A DNA stretch of 44,097 nucleotides from assembly GCA_964058845.1 (NCBI GenBank), contig CAXKVR010000283.1, forward strand, positions 1 to 44,097. Reading direction: 5' to 3'. The stretch is from Carex sylvatica (lineage: Eukaryota; Streptophyta; Magnoliopsida; Poales; Cyperaceae). The notes under the pieces were generated by a model that worked only from the letters and a program-made list of their open reading frames with translations, did not search any database and was not told the DNA's origin. Numbering within the stretch: the first letter of the stretch is position 1; each line of letters begins with the position of its first letter. The position numbers were made by a program, and so were the translations under genes. Below, piece after piece: positions 10,301-21,099 of the stretch.

Positions 10301-10419
10301 ATGGTGGTGGCGGAGGAAAAGAGGTGGCGATGGGAGAACGCAGCGGCCGGAGCAATCGCCGGATTCACCACCGTCGCCTCTCTCCATCCTCTTGATGTCA
10401 TCCGTACCCGCTTTCAAGG

Positions 10420-10450
<31 letters not shown>

Positions 10451-13400
10451 GTCTCTGTGTGAATTTAATAGATGATCATGATATAATTGTGTAGTGAGCG
10501 ATGGGAGAGGGTCGAGTGTGCCACAGTATAACAACACAGCTCATGCAATCTTCTCCATTGCCAGATACGAGGTTTTTACTTTCTACTATCCAAACTTCCT
10601 TTCTTTTTATTTTTCTTTTTTCATTAGCTTTTTATTTTTTATTTATAGGGTGTAAGAGGTCTCTATGCTGGGTTCTATCCAGCGGTATTTGGATCCACTG
10701 TTTCATGGGGGCTTTATTTCTTCTTGTAAGATATAATTTTATTATTTGTGGTTATTTCAGCATTTAATTACATATAAATATGTTACATTCATGTCAATTT
10801 TGTTCCTTTTTTCCCATTTTTCATTAAATAAAAGGGGCTACTTGCCAAAAGAAGTCATGGTCCCAATACATTCTTTCTGTCGTTGTTTAACTGAATATGT
10901 TATATCAAAAGAAAATTTATTTGACGACCATGACAAGCAAAAAAACACGCATTAAAATTGTGTGTATATTCCCTATAACTTTGATAGGTTGTGTGTAAAA
11001 TTTGTTGCAATTTGAAAACCAATTGGTCGTCCATCATGCATTTAGAAACATCAACGGTTAAGTTTTATCGGCACTTGATCAGTGAACCAAAGATTATCAA
11101 ATTGAGCATGGGCATCTTATCTAAACTATCAAGAACATATCTAAAATTTTAATTTTTCTATTTTAATAAGTAATTTGTTGGTTATGGTTTTAATATATCC
11201 TCCCCTTATTTAATACTTAAATTAATATTTTGTTTATTTGCATTATTTAATTTTTCCCACATTATGCAGTTATAATAGAGCAAAGCAGAGGTATAGTAGC
11301 AGGAGAGATGATCAATTGAGTCCTGCATACCACCTTGTTTCAGCTGCAGAAGCCGGTGCTTTGGTTAGTATACTTTACTTTTGCAAGTTAAGAAAATTTA
11401 TGCACCACACTACTATGTACTGTTGTATAATATTAAAAAAAAATGGTTGAGCTCAGTATTTCTGTTATTTGGTATTTCAATTTCCTCTTAATTAATTTCA
11501 ATACCTTATTTTTTTTAGTGTATTTGAATTTTAACTCTAAACGAAAAAATATATAATATGTCTTCACCCCAAAGCAACAAAATTCTTTTCTTCCACTGTA
11601 TAACTAGAGAACAACAAAGATCCTTTCCCTTGGGAATGAATAAATGAAACAGTAAATGTATTGTGATTTTCACAAGTTCTATAGAGCTAGGACAAGGCTA
11701 TGGGAAAAGCTTCCACTTTCATTTTACTCGCATTTAGTGATTTTTCTTTGTCCCTTTTGTAATTGAATTTAATCCTTTTATTTTCTTGCAACATTGCTTT
11801 ATCAGGTATCCTTGTGTACCAATCCAATTTGGCTGGTAAAAACAAGACTACAACTTCAGGTGCCAGCAAACCACTCCAGGCCATATTCGGGATTTTACGG
11901 TACACCTTTTCTTTTTTTTTGCCTTATTATTAGTTATGATTGTAGATAGATTGTAGAAAGTATCTCTTAGGTTGGTTTCTTGAAATGCATCACTTATTCA
12001 TAGACAGTGTGTGTTGGATACAAACCATTTGCCATTATTCAAAGACGATATTTCTAATAGAACCTTATAGTTATGCCTTCTGTTTTCTAATAAGTGCCTC
12101 CATTTGTTTATTCTTATTACCTGTGAACCAGTTTATTTAATTTATTTCTCTTCTTTTGCAATGAAAATGATAAGGTCAGATGCTATGAGAACCATTCTGA
12201 AAGAGGAGGGATGGCTTGCACTGTACCGAGGCCTGGGACCCAGCCTTTTTCTGGTACGCAATATAACCTTTGTTAATTGGGCATCAGAATTTTTTTTCAA
12301 ATTCAAGTTAAACCTGGGTCCTCTCGTATTGAAAATGACAGCAGGATTTATCATTACAAATGTTAAGCCGAGATGGGCGCTTTACCCTGGTATAAATTGG
12401 CTGTACTGGCATGAGCGCCATAAATAATCTCAAAACTTTTATCAATAGGTGACACATGGGGCAATCCAGTTCACAGTGTACGAGGAGCTAAAGAGAGCCA
12501 TAATATATGTTAAAAGGCGAGAAATAAAATCAAATAGCTTGGGTGGTGAGGAGCTACTGGTAAGATAAATTTATGATCCTTTTTTGCACTGTATGATTAA
12601 TTAAGGTCCTTTCTTACATTATTCCATTATCCCCAAAACTTATTGGTTGATTTATGTGTGCTTTCTTTCTCAAAAGAGTTCTTTTGATTATGCGACGCTT
12701 GGTGCTGCTTCTAAAGTTGCTGCCATGTTATTCACCTATCCATATCAGGTAAGCTTGCAAATTAACTAACTTGTTGGAAATTCCAATAATGACCTTGAAG
12801 TTTCTTTGCAAATGCACATTTGGGCTTATGCTTGAGAAAATAATCATATGTAAAGCATAATGGCCCAATTTTTATTTTATTTTTAAAAATGAGTTGATAA
12901 TAAAATGCTTCTTATTGTTATATATTATTTCCTCTTATTTCAGGTGATCAGGACCCGTTTGCAGGTATCTTATATTCTAAGTTTCTTTGTTTGGTCCTCC
13001 AATTAAATCCCCCCCCTGAGTCTGAGTCTGATTTATCTTGGTTTTTAAATTATTTCAGCAAAGACCTAGCACAGATGGAGTTCCGAAATATTTGCATAGT
13101 TGGCATGTTGTGAAGGAAACAACTAGGTAAGATGAAACTATGCTAAGTAATTTTACATGAAAAAAATGAAAATAGAAAACCTCCAATTAAATATTAAAAC
13201 CTGACATGGGTACTTGACATACGAGGATGATCACTAGTTGCATACAAATTTTGCCTTGCTTAACATAAATTTTCAAAATCAAAGAACTATTTTCTGATTT
13301 TCTGTAACTTTCTGTTTAAAGGTTTGAAGGGTTTCGTGGTTTCTACAAGGGAATAACATCTAATTTGTTGAAGAATATACCAGCTGCCTCTATCACATTT

Positions 13401-13454
13401 GTGGTGTATGAAAATGTTCTGAAGCTTATCCAACTTACTAGGGATGGTAACTAA
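10301..13454 (+). CDS. FOLT1: Folate transporter 1-like mitochondrial carrier family protein (11 exons, 312 aa)
   Basis: Spliced CDS: 10301-10418, 10495-10571, 10649-10725, 11270-11363, 11806-11899, 12180-12253, 12449-12559, 12677-12748, 12944-12964, 13059-13126, 13322-13454. All introns are GT-AG and the frame is continuous. The product has the three repeats of the mitochondrial carrier family, each with a signature: [20 protein letters not shown] and [10 protein letters not shown]. Tryptophan replaces the acidic residue in the second signature, as in plant FOLT1. The length (312 aa) fits the Arabidopsis protein of about 308 aa, which is placed in the chloroplast envelope and moves folates; animal relatives are mitochondrial folate or FAD carriers. 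Exon 9 is only 21 bp. The ATG is the first in the leader, and the N-terminus [17 protein letters not shown] matches the family start. The upstream DNA has GGCCCA/AGCCCA elements and TATATA near 10221. Function is inferred from homology. Confidence 0.92.
10420..10444. repeat. (TC)n microsatellite at the start of FOLT1 intron 1
   Basis: About 12 TC units begin directly at the GT donor of the 76-bp first intron. Length variation here would alter intron size and might affect splicing. Confidence 0.9.
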
Positions 13455-15420
13455 CAACACAGTCCATTTTTTGGTATCGTTATTTTTTTGTAAAGGCACA
13501 TTGCTGTTCTCTTGATTTTGGGATTGTTTCACATGTAGCTAGAAATAAAATGTTTTTATACTATAGAATGATTAGAAATTAGAAATCATATTTTCAAGTA
13601 TATTATTGAGATGAGGATAGTTGTAGGACACTGGTGTATAACTGTATATTTATTATTGATGATGATTGCCATTTGAATGGGAACTATTCCTCTTATTTTT
13701 ATTTTTTTGGTATCTTTCATTACCAGTAGATCTTACAACAAATCACCTAACACTCCCAATTCCAATTCCAATTCCTCTCTACATAAGTTGAGGTCCTGTT
13801 CTACCCTTTCCCATCCTCTAGTCCTGCCCAAGTTTGCCAGCAGATGCGCTGTTTGCAGCATTGGATCATGACAGTGTTTACAGACTTGTAGAGTACTGGT
13901 AACAGGTTCTTGTTTATTTGTTTAAGTGTTTAATTTAAGTTTGATGGTTCCTATTAGTACTTGTGAATAACCAAATTAGTTTCTCTACTGGTCCTTCTCA
14001 AAAGGACTAATGTCGATTTGTTGATAAAAGTTTTAGTTCGGTTGTGGAGGAAAGTTAGGAAGGATTAAATTGCTTAATTCAAGTTAAAGTGGATTGAGTT
14101 TATCATATTTGCCTATCTGGTGAAGTAACTGGGGAATAATTGCGAAGAGAGAAAATTGAACGATGAATGTTACTAACTGTGAAGTTACTCCGCGTTAGGG
14201 TGGTGGAGTAATTTACTCCGAGTAACTCAATGTTATTCCATCTTCTTTAAATTTACTTTTCATTTGGCAGTTCAAAGGTCGAGTAAAGAGTTTACTCCAC
14301 AATGCACTAAAGATTAATTTAGTTGCTAGAGCAGAATGCAAGAACTGGCAATGAACTCAGCCTCTTTGGCTATGATGTCACAAGGCGCTTTACCTCCTTT
14401 TCATTTGACAGTTTTAAGCGACTGCCTTTCTGATAAATTGTTTTTTATCATCATTCTCCTTTATTCATATTTCCATTACATCGTCTCTTCAATTAAAGTC
14501 AAGTTATCAATTTTCGTAGTACTTGGGTTATGCGAGGTTTTCATGCTTATGTCCTTGTAATAACCACAAGCTTTATTTTCAAACCTGTAGAGTGTGTTCA
14601 TAGGATACTTCTGTTCTGACAGGAAAAGCTACCAGGTTTTACCAGTATCTGCACTAAACTACTTTACCAGTATCAATGAAAACCATCCAGGTAGAGGCAG
14701 TATACTAGTATTGTTATACTTTTCTGTATAATGGGAAGGTATATAACGCAATTGTTAGGCATGAGTCAAACTCTTATGCGATGCCAGACGTTCATATTGT
14801 AAATGAATGGAGAGTTTCATCCACCACTAATACTAGTGCTATCCGATTTTTACTTTTCTTTGGTAATATTTACTGTTTTATCTTCTTTCTTTCTATTTCT
14901 ATTTCATATTTTTTACTTATCCATTGAATGTCGGTCTTGCGCCATTTTTTTTCCACTTTTGACACCCATACAAATATGATATTTTCATCCAAATAAGAAT
15001 TCTACGAACATCACCTTAAAACCTACGGGCGATTGACAAAAAAAAAAAGCATTGGAAATCACTCTAATAAACGTCACATATATTACTTCAAGACAAGTGG
15101 ATAACAACAACAACATTGATTACTAAATAATATCATCTTTTCCAAAAGCAAAATCATATTACAAGCACCTCAATAAAAAAAGAAAAAAAAAGTGCATACT
15201 GATATTTCAAGAATAGTCAAGAAAGGGAAAGTAGCACAATTTGCTAGAAAGAAAGTCTTAGAATTATTGGTTACTCAAAGGTTGAGAATTTGATTATCCC
15301 TCACAAGTTCACATCATCTGCAAAGGTTTAAAAAAAAAAAAGATATTTAAAAAATAGTCATAACTAAACAAGAGGAGATTTAAGAATCAAAACTACAAGT
15401 TGGGCACTTTACTATAAGTC
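13455..15420. other. 3' flank between FOLT1 and the receptor kinase
   Basis: The two genes converge on this stretch. It holds the FOLT1 3' UTR, of unknown length, and a decayed Tourist-like MITE at about 14035-14305. At 14636-14690 there are copies of the short motif TACCAGTAT. Small frames are present, but none has a recognisable product. Confidence 0.6.
14035..14305. mobile_element. Decayed Tourist-like MITE
   Basis: The sequence aligns by eye with the nested MITE at 20314-20548. Shared pieces are ATTAAATTGCTTAATTCAAG versus GTAAATTGCTTACTCCAAG, then TTACTTTTCATTTGGCAGTT versus TTACTTCTCATTTGGCTTCT, and the end GTTTACTCCACAA. Terminal repeats are worn down and no TAA duplication can be assigned. 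Confidence 0.6.
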
Positions 15421-17826
15421 TTATAGGGAACACTCTTTGAAGAAATTCAAATCTGCCGAATCCTCCGTCAAATTTTTAAGCGATCTTGGTATTGGAGGTA
15501 GACTCACTTCCAAAACACCCTCCAAAATTTGAACCACTTGACGCATTGTTGGACGGTTGTGTTCTTCATCTTGAATGCACCAACAAGCAACTCTACACAC
15601 TCTCTCAACCTCTTCTAAATTAGCATTGCCATTCAAATCAGGATCAACTATTGCGAGCATATTTCCTTCGTACAATTCTAAAGCAGCCAGCAGAGGGAAG
15701 TAATCAGCAATGTTTCCTTCTAGAAGCTCTGAATTTCTTCTTCTAGATATGAGTTCAAAAAGAACCATGCCATAGCTGTAAACATCTATTTTTGCGCTAA
15801 TTGGCACTCCAGATATCCATTCAGGAGCAAGATATCCAATTGTCCCTCTTAGAGTGGTCAAAACCCTACTAAATTCTCTCCCGACAAGCTTCGCCATGCC
15901 AAAATCGGCTACCTTTGGAAGATAGAGTTCATCCAGCAAGATATTCTCAGGCTTAACATCACAATGTATTATGCAATCTCTACAACTCTCATGGAGGTAT
16001 GCCAATCCCCGTGCTGTTCCGAGGGCAATTTTGTATCGTTTATTCCAGTTCAAAAGAGTAGATTTTCTACGGAATAGTAGCTTATCTAGCGATCCATTCT
16101 CCATGTAATCATAAACTAATAGTCTTTTATCCCCTTCACAGCAAAACCCCCTCAACCGAACTAGATTAACATGTTTAACAATGCCAATTGTGCTCACTTC
16201 ATTTCGAAATTGTTTTTCCCCTAATTGGAGAATCCCATCCAGCCTTTTCACGGCAACAAAAAAAGAATTTGGTAACGTTCCTTTAAACACTGAACCAAAA
16301 CTGCCACCACCAAGCCTTTCTGAAAAGTTATTTGTCATTTTTTGCAGATCACAATATCTAAATGCAACCAAGCCATTTTCTGATCCACTAGTGGCTAGAA
16401 CAAACCTTCTCCTTTCGTACCACCTAACCAATAATAGAATAACAACCACGCAAGCTAGAAAACATACAAGAGATATGAAGATAACCCAAATGATCTCCTT
16501 TTTCACGTGGCTTGGTTTCTTGAACTCAGATGCTGACAAACGAAGAAATAGTGTGTCTTTAGTGGACCCACTTGTTTCTTGATACATATTAAGCAAACTA
16601 TCGTACCAAATCGAGCAGTTATTACTATTATATGCATATGCTTTGCAAGAACAATTTTGCAGACATGTTCTTTCGCAATCTTTTACACTAACATTGTTAA
16701 ACATATGTGGTTTCTCTGGTAGGTTTACGCCTGATATTTTAAAGAATTGATCATTGTCTTCATTTGGCGACGAACCATTTGTCAGGTCACATTGGAGGGG
16801 AGAGTTCCTTTGGCAACCTTCACTTCGATCCCCAAGCTCCCAATTTATGGAATTTACTGCTTTAAAACCTTTTACACAACTGCAATATGGTAAGACTTTT
16901 GAATCACAATACCCGAAAGGACCGCACAAGGCATAGACATCACACTGTGCTTGTGGTTGCATCCAAAAAATCAACCACTGTTGTGATTCCTCCACCAATG
17001 TTTGCACCTTTATTTGCCCAGAGAAATCCAGCACTAACCTCACAATTATACTGTCATCTTTCCACGAGTATGTGAAATAACGCTCATTTTCATTTGAGAC
17101 ATAACAAAAATTAAAATATTCGGAACTTACATTTGTTTCCGGCAAGTTAAATATTTTCCCATTATATTCTTTGCCTGTCCAGTAATATTTCGATTTGTTC
17201 CAGGAAAGTAAATATTGACTAGAGCCATTTGGGTCCAACTCGAATGAGAAGAGCCCTTTTGCCGGGTCATTAGGATTTTTCCATGAAACTAAGCTCTGTT
17301 GGCCCAGTGCTTTGCTTCTCCCAAGTTTAGCACCAGGCAACCATGTATCGGTCGGGTGATCCATACTTTGCCATAAGTATGTGGCAGTTTGATTGGAGCT
17401 ATATTTTAACACAAGGTTTCCAGTATCTAACAATGTACAAATTGTAAAGTTTGAGCTTAGAGAGGTCACATTTGTAAACCAAATACATGTCTTAGTATGA
17501 TCCAAAAGGGCCATATTTCCGCTGGGTAAAATTCTGAGCTCACTAGTATTTGGATTTGAGATTGGCGCATTTCTATTTGCAATCCAAACAGGAGTTAACT
17601 TGGGCACCTTCTTGTACCAGATACCAAGGTAGTAATTTGGAGACATTGATTTGTTACCTAACTGGAAGAAACCAAACTCAAACTTTCCACCTTGAGAGCT
17701 TATAGTCTTGTTTCCTGAGAGAGAGCTGTCGAAGGAGATATGATTGGAAGCAAACGAGATAGAAGGCATGTTAAGGCAGAGGAAGAAAAGAAAGGTAAGA
17801 AAGTTGTTAGGTTTTGGAGAAGCCAT
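15421..17826 (-). CDS. G-type lectin S-receptor-like Ser/Thr protein kinase, intronless
   Basis: A plasma-membrane receptor kinase of the S-domain class, closest by memory to Arabidopsis At2g19130. Residues are numbered from the upstream in-frame ATG at 17910. A hydrophobic signal peptide follows M29. Next come a bulb-type lectin domain (about 55-180), an S-locus glycoprotein region, and a PAN/apple region rich in Cys (about 385-455). A membrane span at 473-495 and a kinase domain from about 531 complete it. The kinase has P-loop GGGSFGSVFKG (534-544), Lys555, HCDVKPEN with Asp651, and DFG at 669. Cys precedes the catalytic Asp, so this is a non-RD kinase, a type often tied to immune receptors. 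I chose M29 (17826) because it leads straight into the signal peptide. The ATG at 17910 adds 28 residues and sits beside a TATA-like stretch (17913-17919), so it may not be transcribed. The 801-residue product is full length. The ligand is unknown. Confidence 0.92.
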   Translation of the reverse strand: MASPKPNNFLTFLFFLCLNMPSISFASNHISFDSSLSGNKTISSQGGKFEFGFFQLGNKSMSPNYYLGIWYKKVPKLTPVWIANRNAPISNPNTSELRILPSGNMALLDHTKTCIWFTNVTSLSSNFTICTLLDTGNLVLKYSSNQTATYLWQSMDHPTDTWLPGAKLGRSKALGQQSLVSWKNPNDPAKGLFSFELDPNGSSQYLLSWNKSKYYWTGKEYNGKIFNLPETNVSSEYFNFCYVSNENERYFTYSWKDDSIIVRLVLDFSGQIKVQTLVEESQQWLIFWMQPQAQCDVYALCGPFGYCDSKVLPYCSCVKGFKAVNSINWELGDRSEGCQRNSPLQCDLTNGSSPNEDNDQFFKISGVNLPEKPHMFNNVSVKDCERTCLQNCSCKAYAYNSNNCSIWYDSLLNMYQETSGSTKDTLFLRLSASEFKKPSHVKKEIIWVIFISLVCFLACVVVILLLVRWYERRRFVLATSGSENGLVAFRYCDLQKMTNNFSERLGGGSFGSVFKGTLPNSFFVAVKRLDGILQLGEKQFRNEVSTIGIVKHVNLVRLRGFCCEGDKRLLVYDYMENGSLDKLLFRRKSTLLNWNKRYKIALGTARGLAYLHESCRDCIIHCDVKPENILLDELYLPKVADFGMAKLVGREFSRVLTTLRGTIGYLAPEWISGVPISAKIDVYSYGMVLFELISRRRNSELLEGNIADYFPLLAALELYEGNMLAIVDPDLNGNANLEEVERVCRVACWCIQDEEHNRPTMRQVVQILEGVLEVSLPPIPRSLKNLTEDSADLNFFKECSL

Positions 17827-17910
17827 AGCTAATGAAAGAAAAAAAAAATGATAAAACTTAAATTGTTTGGTGTAGACGCAACTTTTTGTAGGAGGAAACT
17901 GAATTGACAT

Positions 17911-18386
17911 CCATTATAAATGAAATAAATGCATTTGTTGAAATAGTCAGAGACTTAGGTAAGTTGTCACTATTATAGAGACGTTATGACCACGAGTCTC
18001 TTGAATAGGAAAAATGTAAGGTCTATGATTTAGAGTGATCAGCATTCAGACTTCAGAGTTTACAACAATTGTTGTTGTGGGACAGATCGATCAAAGTGCC
18101 TTTTATTATTTTTAAACGAGCAAATCTCAGCCATCTGATGTAGTTATATATGCTCTTTCAAAAAGAAGGAACCATGTGGCATGCATGTACCTGATCGATA
18201 TATCTATTTTACCTCTGAAAAACAAATCACCAATTCATAAAACAGACATCACGCAAAACTTCCTTTTAAATGTTTAAACAAGTTCAGTATATATAACTGA
18301 AGGTCCAAAAATGCATTAACATTGATAGTAGATCAATTATTGAACTTAATATAAAAATAAATCACAAGTTCTATTTGTTTCATCTT
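17911..18386. other. Upstream region of the receptor kinase
   Basis: AT-rich DNA upstream of the minus-strand kinase. A weak TATA-like stretch lies at 17913-17919. No gene or clear repeat was recognised. Confidence 0.4.
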
Positions 18387-18789
18387 TTTTAACTTATGAG
18401 TCACATGCTTTTTGGTATTTTATTTTTTCAAGAACAAACTCATAAAAGACAAAAAGCATGATTTTTCGTATGTTGTTATCTCAATAAAAACAAACTCATA
18501 AATATACCATTTTTGAAATAAATGTATAATTATGAAGTATATCAAGATAAAAAAAAAATAGAATTATGACGATATGGAGATTGACATTTGGCGAACTAAA
18601 ATGCATCTTCAGATTTTTTTTTAGTTTTCCACGTGGTAAAGCTCGAAACACAAACGACCAACACAATATAAAATCTGGAAAGAGACATGATGCTTAGTCC
18701 GACCAACACAATATAGAACGATGACAATTGAGTTCGTTTGTAATGAGATAACAACATACCAAAAAGCATGACTCATAAGTTAAAAAAAA
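18387..18789. mobile_element. Inverted-repeat element, probable MITE
   Basis: TTAACTTATGAGTCACATGC at about 18389-18408, continuing into TTTTTGGTAT, recurs in inverted form at about 18752-18785, with small differences. A second, inner inverted repeat pairs about 18466-18500 (GTATGTTGTTATCTCA) with about 18738-18760. GACCAACACAATATA appears twice as a direct repeat (near 18657 and 18701). There is no coding capacity and no duplication was assigned. Confidence 0.6.
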
Positions 18790-18807
18790 ATGTATGACTC
18801 ATAATTA

Positions 18808-19465
18808 AGGGTGTAAACGGAGCGGATAATGTTAATACTATATTCGTATTTATTTGCGATACAAATACATATATAGATAATAAACAAATATCAAAATTTA
18901 AAACCATATCCACCTTAAACGGACACGGAGCAGATAATTGACGGATACAGATTCGAAACAAATAATTGTCGAATAATTGAGTTATGCACTTTAAGATACA
19001 AAAAAGTAACTTGTAGTTATCTTGAATGACTAAAACTAATTTAGCAGAGACTAAAATCATACTACATTCACGAACTAAAGTCTTGAATGAAAAATAATTA
19101 ATAATGAATAAATGGAGGTGAAAAAGAAGAAAATTACGTTATTGTAGCACTATCACTAGCAAAAAAGATATTAAATTGAAAATCATATTGTATTATTATT
19201 AATATCACAACCAAGATTGAAATAAAAATGAGATAATATATAACAACTTCTATCCGGAGCAGTAAAGTTAAAGCTGGTTGGGAGTAATTTCGGATCCGGA
19301 TAATTGTCGATATGGATATGGATATTCGCCTTCATGAAATTATCCGTATCCGTATCTGTCATTTTCTCACCATATGTAAAAATTATTCATATCCGTATCC
19401 GTTTAATCTGAATTCGGATAATCTCTGAATACGGAGCGAATTATCTGTATCCGTTTACACCCCTA
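18808..19465. mobile_element. Terminal-inverted-repeat element with GGGTGTAAACGGA ends
   Basis: The left end reads AGGGTGTAAACGGAGCGGAT and the right end, inverted, reads AGGGGTGTAAACGGATACAG. The interior is full of short GGATA/TATCC subterminal repeats (for example around 19300-19440). About 658 bp with no ORF. Ends of the AGGGGTGTAAACGG type are common in plant non-autonomous DNA transposons. The superfamily is left open because no target duplication is convincing. Confidence 0.65.
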
Positions 19466-19842
19466 GACGAACCATAACTTTTGCAATTAAATATTTTTAC
19501 TGCAATGGAGGGGTAGTTACAATAAAAATGTAGAAAACTTACACAAATAAATTTCCACCTTTTGCAATTAAATGGTCCCAATCCCAAAAATCAGTCTTTA
19601 ATCTAGTAACAAAAATACATGATTTTTATATGAGAGGTCATGGGTTCGAAATCCATAAAGTAAAAAAAATTCTTTTTAATTTAAACATAGATTTTAAAAG
19701 AAGCAGGTAGGCTAGACCTCCACCTTTCATTTCAAAAGAAATTAAGATTTCCAATTTCAACATTCATATTTGGATGTTATTTTTAATAATTAATATCGTT
19801 TATAATATAATAACTCTTTACAGTCTAAGATAATGTTTTTAG
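19466..19842. other. AT-rich spacer
   Basis: No gene seen. A tRNA B-box-like motif, GGTTCGAAATCC, near 19645 hints at a SINE remnant, but there is no matching A box. Confidence 0.3.
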
Positions 19843-20605
19843 CAGTGTTCTAAATAGCTAACTATAGTGGTTTTGAACCTAAAAAGCTAACTACGGAGTA
19901 AAACTGCGGTAATCGAGTTACTGCCGCTATAGCGCGTAACGCATAGTGGCAATAGCAGTCCGCTATGCTACATGGGCTTATTATTATTATTTTGCAATTT
20001 AAATGGGCTTTAAAGTCCAAACCGAAATTAAATTACATGCTTTTTTTTAATTTAAGAAGCTATATCAATAAATTTGAACATTGTGTGTTGGGTTATATTA
20101 ATTAAATTATTTGTATCATGCATTGTGCGTTGCGCTCTTCAGAAATTGAAACAAAATCTAGTTCTTGAAATAATATTAGAACTTCTTAATCAATTTGGTG
20201 TTTTTTTTCTATGGAACCTTAGATAATATTTATTATTAGTAGAAATATAAAATATAATTTTTGAAAATAAAAAAATGTATGATAGCTTTCGTTATAGCTA
20301 CGCTATTCGTTAATGTCATGTTTGGTCATGGAGTAACTTTAAACTGGAGTAAATTGCTTACTCCAAGCTAAAGTGGAGTAAGTTAATCATGTTTGGTGGA
20401 CTAAGCTAAACCACCTCTCTAGATGAAATTACTCCGATTTAGCTCACCTCTTACTCCGTCTTACTCCTTCTATTTTACTTCTCATTTGGCTTCTCAAATA
20501 TGGAATAAAGGGTTTACTCCACCTCTTACTCCACAACCAAACATGGCCTAACGCTTTTTTTTTGGTCTCCCCACTATGACGCTATAAACACTATTTAGAG
20601 CCTTG
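19843..20605 (+). mobile_element. hAT-like non-autonomous element containing a nested MITE
   Basis: The left end is CAGTGTTCTAAATAGC. The right end, inverted, is CAAGGCTCTAAATAGT, and similarity continues inward (TATAGTGG against CATAGTGG). The flanks carry a probable 8-bp duplication with one mismatch: GTTTTTAG at 19835-19842 and ATTTTTAG at 20606-20613. CA...TG termini and an 8-bp duplication are hAT traits. Without the nested MITE the element is about 525 bp. A second, older copy lies at 9384-10085. Confidence 0.78.
20314..20548. mobile_element. Tourist-like (PIF/Harbinger) MITE nested in the hAT-like element
   Basis: The left end TGTCATGTTTGGTCATGGAG and the inverted right end GGCCATGTTTGGTTGTGGAG form terminal repeats. 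TAA flanks both sides (20311-20313 and 20549-20551). The 3-bp TAA duplication and GGCC..TGTTTGG ends are typical of Tourist MITEs. The interior is rich in GGAGTAA/TTACTCC repeats. Related sequence occurs at 14035-14305 and 35236-35880. Confidence 0.85.
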
Positions 20606-20982
20606 ATTTTTAGTAATGAAGGTCACTTGTTTGGAATTCAGCTTTTAAAATGTTTAAAATTAAGTTGCACGACTCTCATCTTATCTAAAAAAATAAAAAC
20701 TCATACCACCAGTTTGAGGCTACATGTTAGGATACAAAGAAGAGAGTGCAGAAAATCACGGCCAGATGCAAAAACTTGCCCCAAAGGCCCAAAGTCGTAG
20801 AAATTTGGAAGAAGAAAAAAAAAAGAGCCCATCCAAAACTAAAAGCAAGAGGATTGATTTATTCAGAAAATTCTCTCTATTAGTCAAGGCCCATAATAGC
20901 CCAACCCAAATCCAGCCCAAATCGACCCCTACTAAGCGTTCTTCTCTCGCCGCCTCCACTCTTTGGCGCCCGTCTTCAGCAA

Positions 20983-21048
20983 AAACCCTAGTACCAATCC
21001 CAGAGACTTGCCTCGCGATCAACTCAGAACTAGCTCTTTCTAGGGTTT
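20983..21048. promoter_or_regulatory. Telo-box pair upstream of UTP4
   Basis: AAACCCTA at 20983-20990 and its inverse TAGGGTTT at 21041-21048 lie 117 and 59 bp before the start codon. Several GCCCA motifs occur at 20880-20930. Telo boxes and GGCCCA (site II) elements are known in plants to mark ribosome-biogenesis and translation genes, which fits UTP4. Use by this gene is inferred. Confidence 0.6.
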
Positions 21049-21099
21049 CAGACCCGAGGTGAGGTGTACTGAGTGATACAGTCAATCATCGTCTCCGTG

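Noticed and set aside
12104..12427. 107-codon plus-strand frame around FOLT1 exon 6
   Set aside because: It is exon 6 with unspliced intron on both sides; splice sites at 12179/12180 and 12253/12254 give a product that continues the carrier fold.
19630..19665. Possible tRNA or SINE from a GGTTCGAAATCC B-box-like motif
   Set aside because: No A box, no cloverleaf and no defined 3' tail could be found.
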